Below are positions 60,166 through 64,000 of a stretch of DNA of 64,000 nucleotides, piece by piece (position 1 is the first letter of the stretch; every line of letters starts with the position of its first letter). The stretch lies in NCBI GenBank assembly GCA_039105265.1, contig JAPFFF010000029.1, positions 372,001 to 436,000 of the forward strand, given 5' to 3'. This DNA is from Tritrichomonas musculus (taxonomy: Eukaryota; Parabasalia; Tritrichomonadida; Tritrichomonadidae). The notes beneath the pieces are model-generated. The model did no database searches. It was not told where the DNA came from and saw only the letters and a program-made list of their open reading frames with translations. The position numbers were made by a program, and so were the translations under genes.

Positions 60166-62880
60166 TTACAAAAAAAGATCATCATCACAAGAATCGTCAA
60201 CTTGATGATTTATCGGAGATGAAACTCCATTATTTTTACCAGGCATGTAGCTTTTTCTTGGTAATCTTCTTCTTGAACTTCTTTTCTTTTTTTCTTTCTT
60301 GTGAGTTATATTATTAATGGTTTGAGCATGAAATTCATTTTCATCCATTTGAAGTGAAGTTGCAGGGAGATTCTTTCTTCTAATCCTTGCTTCTTCATTT
60401 GTTGTTTCTTGAAGTTGATGAATAGATATTGATTGGAAGTTTTTCATTTCATCTTCAATGATAGCCGAATCATTATTAGAAGCATCAGCTGAGTCATCGT
60501 CGACAATAATGGACATAATTGAAGATGATCGAGACCTCTTCTTATCTTCGTCACTTTTACAGAGACGAATGTCATCGATAATGTCTTTTTCATCTGTTTT
60601 TTGTCCGAGGGAGAAAGTTCTGTCTTCAAAATATGATGTATCTTCTTTACCGCACAATTGAGGGACAAACGGTTTTGGCAACATCTCAATTTTATTCCAA
60701 TCGACACCTGCAAACCAAGGATGATTTTTGATTTCATCAATTGAATTGGCACCAATTCTTCTCTTTGGATCAGGACAAAGAAGGCGGGAAATTAAATCTT
60801 GGACTTCTTCAGAATTGTCTTCCAAAGATTCAGAATCATAATGCCCTTTTACAACCTTTTGAAAAGTTTCAGATGGAGTTTGCCCATGAAAAGGAGGAAT
60901 TCCAACAAGAAACTCATATAAGATACAACCAAGACTGAAGTAATCAGCAGTGAACGTGTGGGGTTGAGATAAAATAATTTCAGGAGAAGTGTAATCTGGA
61001 GTACCAACACAACTATCAGTGACAGTCAAAAGTGAAGATCCACCATTAAAGGATAATGAACGATCAACCATTCCGAAATACGATAGACCGAAATCAATCA
61101 ACTTAAGATGGCCTTCACTATCAACAAGAATATTATCAGGTTTCAAATCACGATGAATAATTTGATTTTCCCTCAAGAATTGAAGAGCAAGAACAATTTG
61201 AACAGTATAAACAAGAGAAGATTCTTCATCAATTGATCCATTTGCTTGGAGAACAGAATAAAGATCACCACCAGGTAAATATTCCATCACTAGATAAAGA
61301 TTATGCTCGCCAATAAAAGAGTAAAAGAATCGAATCATAAAAGGGGAATAAGTTTTCATCAAAATATCTTTTTCGATTTTGACACGCTGCACTTCATTTT
61401 TCTGTCTTAAACCAGTCTTTGGAATGACTTTGATTGCATAAATATCACCAGTTTTATTCTTTTTTCCTAAATAAACACGAGCATAAGCACCACTTGAAAT
61501 ACGCTTTATAAATTTGAAGTCAGCTATTGTAGTTGTTCCCATTTGATACTTTTTCTCTCTTTTCACCTGTGTTAGTAACAGATTTTCATTTTCTAAAGTA
61601 ATATCGTCATCATGATCAAGCTCCATGTTATTGTTAACGAGGGGAAGGAAAAAGCGTTCTTCACTTACGTTGATGCTTGTACGGCGAACAACGTCAAGTG
61701 CTCTTGAAAAACTGTCTGTTGCATTTAATTTATTGGAGAGTAGTGTATTAGCTTTATTGATGATTGAACTGCCTTCTGGAAAAAACATGTCCATCGTGAT
61801 AGACATCATGGCATCAGCAATGATGTCTAATTCAGTGGCAGCATCAATAAGGTTACTATCCATATCGATGCATATTGCACGATCGAGAAGAATGACAACA
61901 TGCAAGATTGGTAAGATAACAGCATTTGTGAATTGTTCGTCACCGGGCCACTTCTTTCGAAGAATCGTTTGCCGTGCTAAAGCTTGAAGTTTTGTCATTC
62001 GATCATCTGTTGATGACATTGTTTTAGAAGATTCGTAGGCCAGTGCGCAGTTTTTAGAGTGAGTTTCAATCAAACAAAGTGGAACTTTTTTGTCACAAAT
62101 ACGGCAAATTATGTATTCTGTCTCAATACCAACTGTTGGAGATGATCCTGTATTTGAAGTTTTTTGAAGTTTTCGAGACAAACGCTTGCTATCGGATTGA
62201 GTCTTGAACTGATCCTGCTTCTCTTCTTGTTCTGGATTTTCTTGTAAACATTCTATTAAATTTGAATTTTCAACTGGTTGTTGTGATTGCGAAGATTGAA
62301 CTAGAACTGATGATGTTATAAATGATTGCGAAGAAGTAATTTGAAGAGGCTTTGAATGATCTAAAATAGAAGCGTCTGAAGGGCGGCGAAGCATTGTTTT
62401 AGACCTTTGCTGAACTGGCTTCTTATCAACTATAGATTCATAAGGGATATGCTCATTTCCCATTGAAGAGCATGTAAATGAGAATATATCAATGAGCCTT
62501 GAAATTGATAATACAGCTGATAATAAAGAGTAACCAACTTTATCTACTTGAGGCGATAATGTTTTTGCAAGTGCCATTTTAATATCTTGAACTGAAGTAA
62601 ATGCTATTTGGAGTAAATTTGCATAATCAGATTTATTTAAATCACTAATTACTTTCATATATGTTTGAACTGCAACATAATCTGGTGTCCCTGGTTCAAG
62701 ATGAAATTCGGCCAAACTTCGATCTATTGAATTGACGATTGTATGTTGAGCTCTTAATAAGAAATAGATTCGTTTATAGAAACTCGGACTTACTCGTAAA
62801 AGTGATAAGGAATTTGCTTCAATTGAACCACTCATACTATGCGGCACATTTAAAGGCGTGTAAGAGTGCCGGTGATTCAT
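60166..62880 (-). CDS. AGC-family protein kinase of the IRE/Rim15/MAST type with N-terminal zinc finger
   Basis: The start is the ATG at 62878-62880 (MNHRHSYTPLN); the frame is open further but without ATG, and TCATAAG lies just upstream. The 904-residue protein has a helical N-terminus (about 1-160) and a C2HC-type finger IICRICDKKVPLCLIETHSKNC (about residue 265), which matches the finger of plant IRE kinases. The kinase domain (about 460-760) has ISSGAYARVYLG, AIKVIPK, IIHRDLKPDNIL, DFGLS, CVGTPDYTSPE and a typical AGC end. The insert between DFG and GTPDY is moderate. Such kinases act in nutrient, cell-cycle or polarity signalling (Rim15, Greatwall, MAST). The C-terminus is basic. Substrate unknown. 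Confidence 0.88.
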   Translation of the reverse strand: MNHRHSYTPLNVPHSMSGSIEANSLSLLRVSPSFYKRIYFLLRAQHTIVNSIDRSLAEFHLEPGTPDYVAVQTYMKVISDLNKSDYANLLQIAFTSVQDIKMALAKTLSPQVDKVGYSLLSAVLSISRLIDIFSFTCSSMGNEHIPYESIVDKKPVQQRSKTMLRRPSDASILDHSKPLQITSSQSFITSSVLVQSSQSQQPVENSNLIECLQENPEQEEKQDQFKTQSDSKRLSRKLQKTSNTGSSPTVGIETEYIICRICDKKVPLCLIETHSKNCALAYESSKTMSSTDDRMTKLQALARQTILRKKWPGDEQFTNAVILPILHVVILLDRAICIDMDSNLIDAATELDIIADAMMSITMDMFFPEGSSIINKANTLLSNKLNATDSFSRALDVVRRTSINVSEERFFLPLVNNNMELDHDDDITLENENLLLTQVKREKKYQMGTTTIADFKFIKRISSGAYARVYLGKKNKTGDIYAIKVIPKTGLRQKNEVQRVKIEKDILMKTYSPFMIRFFYSFIGEHNLYLVMEYLPGGDLYSVLQANGSIDEESSLVYTVQIVLALQFLRENQIIHRDLKPDNILVDSEGHLKLIDFGLSYFGMVDRSLSFNGGSSLLTVTDSCVGTPDYTSPEIILSQPHTFTADYFSLGCILYEFLVGIPPFHGQTPSETFQKVVKGHYDSESLEDNSEEVQDLISRLLCPDPKRRIGANSIDEIKNHPWFAGVDWNKIEMLPKPFVPQLCGKEDTSYFEDRTFSLGQKTDEKDIIDDIRLCKSDEDKKRSRSSSIMSIIVDDDSADASNNDSAIIEDEMKNFQSISIHQLQETTNEEARIRRKNLPATSLQMDENEFHAQTINNITHKKEKKKRSSRRRLPRKSYMPGKNNGVSSPINHQVDDSCDDDLFL

Positions 62881-63646
62881 TTGTCTTATGAAATGTTCAA
62901 TTTTGATGGAGATTCTCAAAAATATTCAAATAATTGAAATTTTTCAATAAAAATTATTAGTACGTTTAGGTTTTTTCCTGGTTTTCTTTTGATACTTTTA
63001 TATCAAAAATTAATATTATTCAAAAAAGTATATAATGATTTTTCCTCAATAAAAGAATCATTTAAGAAATTTAATATACCGCGCTATCAATTTCCGAAAT
63101 CAAATAATAATTGTTTTTTAACAATTTTTTTTTTATGAAAAAGTGGAAATAAAATTTTAATTCAAAGTATCAATGTTCACAAAAAAAAATTGAAATAAAA
63201 ATATAAATTCGATAAAAGTTGAATATTTTATAAGGTTTTAATTCTTTAGCTTTGCTTTATTAATAATCCTGAGAATTGTAGTTTTTGAGTTAATGGCCAT
63301 ATCTTTTATATTCGTAAATTTTGGCGCGCATCATTCTCATTCAATTCCACGAACTTTGAAAAAAGTAAACCGACCAAGACTTTTTGAAAAGATGTTTGTT
63401 CAAAATTCATTAATGAGAGAAACTTTTTCAATACATTGACAATGAATTCTCAATTTTCAAAACAACTAAAACAAAATTTTATTTTATTAGATTTTATTTT
63501 TAACAACAATTTAAATTAAAATAATAACATATTATTATTTTAATCCATATGCATTATTTAAGAAATGCATCACTTTTAAAATAAATATAATTTCATTCGA
63601 TTTTTTTATTTATTTATTTAACATAATCTTTTAATTTAACAAAAAA
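62881..63646. other. Spacer with no gene seen
   Basis: AT-rich spacer upstream of the AGC kinase and downstream of the partial gene. A GGCGCGC patch at about 63323-63329 (TTTTGGCGCGC) stands out; it resembles an E2F-type site but may be chance. Confidence 0.4.
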
Positions 63647-64000
63647 TTAAGCTGGGAAGAAAATTGACGGTAATTCAGCTTCTTTTGAATCACCCGCAGA
63701 AGTTATTTTATCAACCATTGATAAGTTTGGACAGAAAAGGCTTGGATCAACAAAACAGTATTGTACAGCCGAGTGGACAGGATTAATTGTTGATGCTAAT
63801 CTATTATCTTTCGATTTAGATTGATTCCTTCCATCAATCAATTTTTGTAGTTCTTTTGCAACTTTTTTAATTTTCTTTTCATTCTTTGTTAAAGCCAATT
63901 TTTCATCACCTTCAAGTTCGTCATCATAGCAAACAGCAATTGAATTTTCATAAGGATTGTCTTTATCTGCGTTCTTTTGAGCTACTTGCTCTTCGCTAAA
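63647..64000 (-). CDS. C-terminal part of a gene that runs off the right edge
   Basis: The minus-strand frame is open from the window end to a stop at 63647, giving at least 117 residues. The last part contains KNEKKIKKVAKELQKLID (helical, basic) and a hydrophobic-rich, Cys-containing end (QYCFVDPSLFCPNLSMVDK). The start lies outside the window, so the product cannot be named. The visible part is acidic then basic, with no known motif. Confidence 0.65.
   Translation of the reverse strand, partial: FSEEQVAQKNADKDNPYENSIAVCYDDELEGDEKLALTKNEKKIKKVAKELQKLIDGRNQSKSKDNRLASTINPVHSAVQYCFVDPSLFCPNLSMVDKITSAGDSKEAELPSIFFPA

Overview
The window looks like nuclear DNA of a trichomonad (Parabasalia), more likely Tritrichomonas or a close relative than Trichomonas vaginalis. 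The DNA is very AT-rich. Genes are single uninterrupted ORFs with short AT-rich spacers, and I saw no spliceosomal intron. The gene content is typical of the group: an initiator-binding-domain (IBP39-like) protein, a DUF3447-type ankyrin protein, a broken BTB/BACK - coiled coil - F5/8C gene, a Tim17/22/23-family translocase expected in hydrogenosomes, and many CAMK-type kinases. Several genes carry a trichomonad-type initiator (TCA+YW...) just before the ATG, for example at 57296-57302, 45145-45151 and 25730-25736. The species is an inference; the sequence alone does not fix it.

Layout. 1-8 kb: a serine alpha/beta hydrolase (minus strand), a 285 bp hairpin MITE, then a tandem pair of CAMK-like kinases that share a 229 bp identical tract. 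8-17 kb: an INTS11-like nuclease, a SCYL-type pseudokinase converging on it, a fringe-like glycosyltransferase and two small unknown genes. 17-26 kb: a TTAA-flanked MITE, a Q/N-rich kinase with a UBA-like segment, an ankyrin protein, tRNA-Lys(CTT), another CAMK kinase and a type I membrane protein. 26-31 kb: a 1408-residue beta-propeller protein and a small zinc-finger protein. 31-35.5 kb is a gene-poor island with two inverted-repeat elements and decayed coding remnants. 35.5-45 kb: a TPR protein, the BTB/F5/8C pseudogene, a Tubby-domain protein, the initiator-binding protein, SmD1, a coiled-coil protein and an EF-hand protein. 45-51 kb: a giant acidic repeat protein. 51-54 kb: a degenerate kinase, an internally deleted Tc1-like transposon and tRNA-Ser(CGA). 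54-64 kb: a second alpha/beta hydrolase paralogous to the first, a Tim17-like protein, an armadillo-like protein, an IRE/Rim15-type AGC kinase and a partial gene at the right edge.

There is no operon logic; genes lie on both strands and are individually promoted. Themes are signalling (six kinases and one pseudokinase in 64 kb), RNA processing and transcription (INTS11-like, SmD1, initiator-binding protein), calcium sensing and organelle import. The strongest hunt results are at least five inverted-repeat elements, four of which (the fifth is the Tc1 derivative) lack any recognisable transposase; a Tc1 derivative that keeps the two ends of its transposase but has lost the catalytic middle; sharply bounded sequence sharing between the tandem kinases; and an armadillo gene with no ATG where its conserved-looking N-terminus begins. 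I did not find a clearly new multi-gene system.
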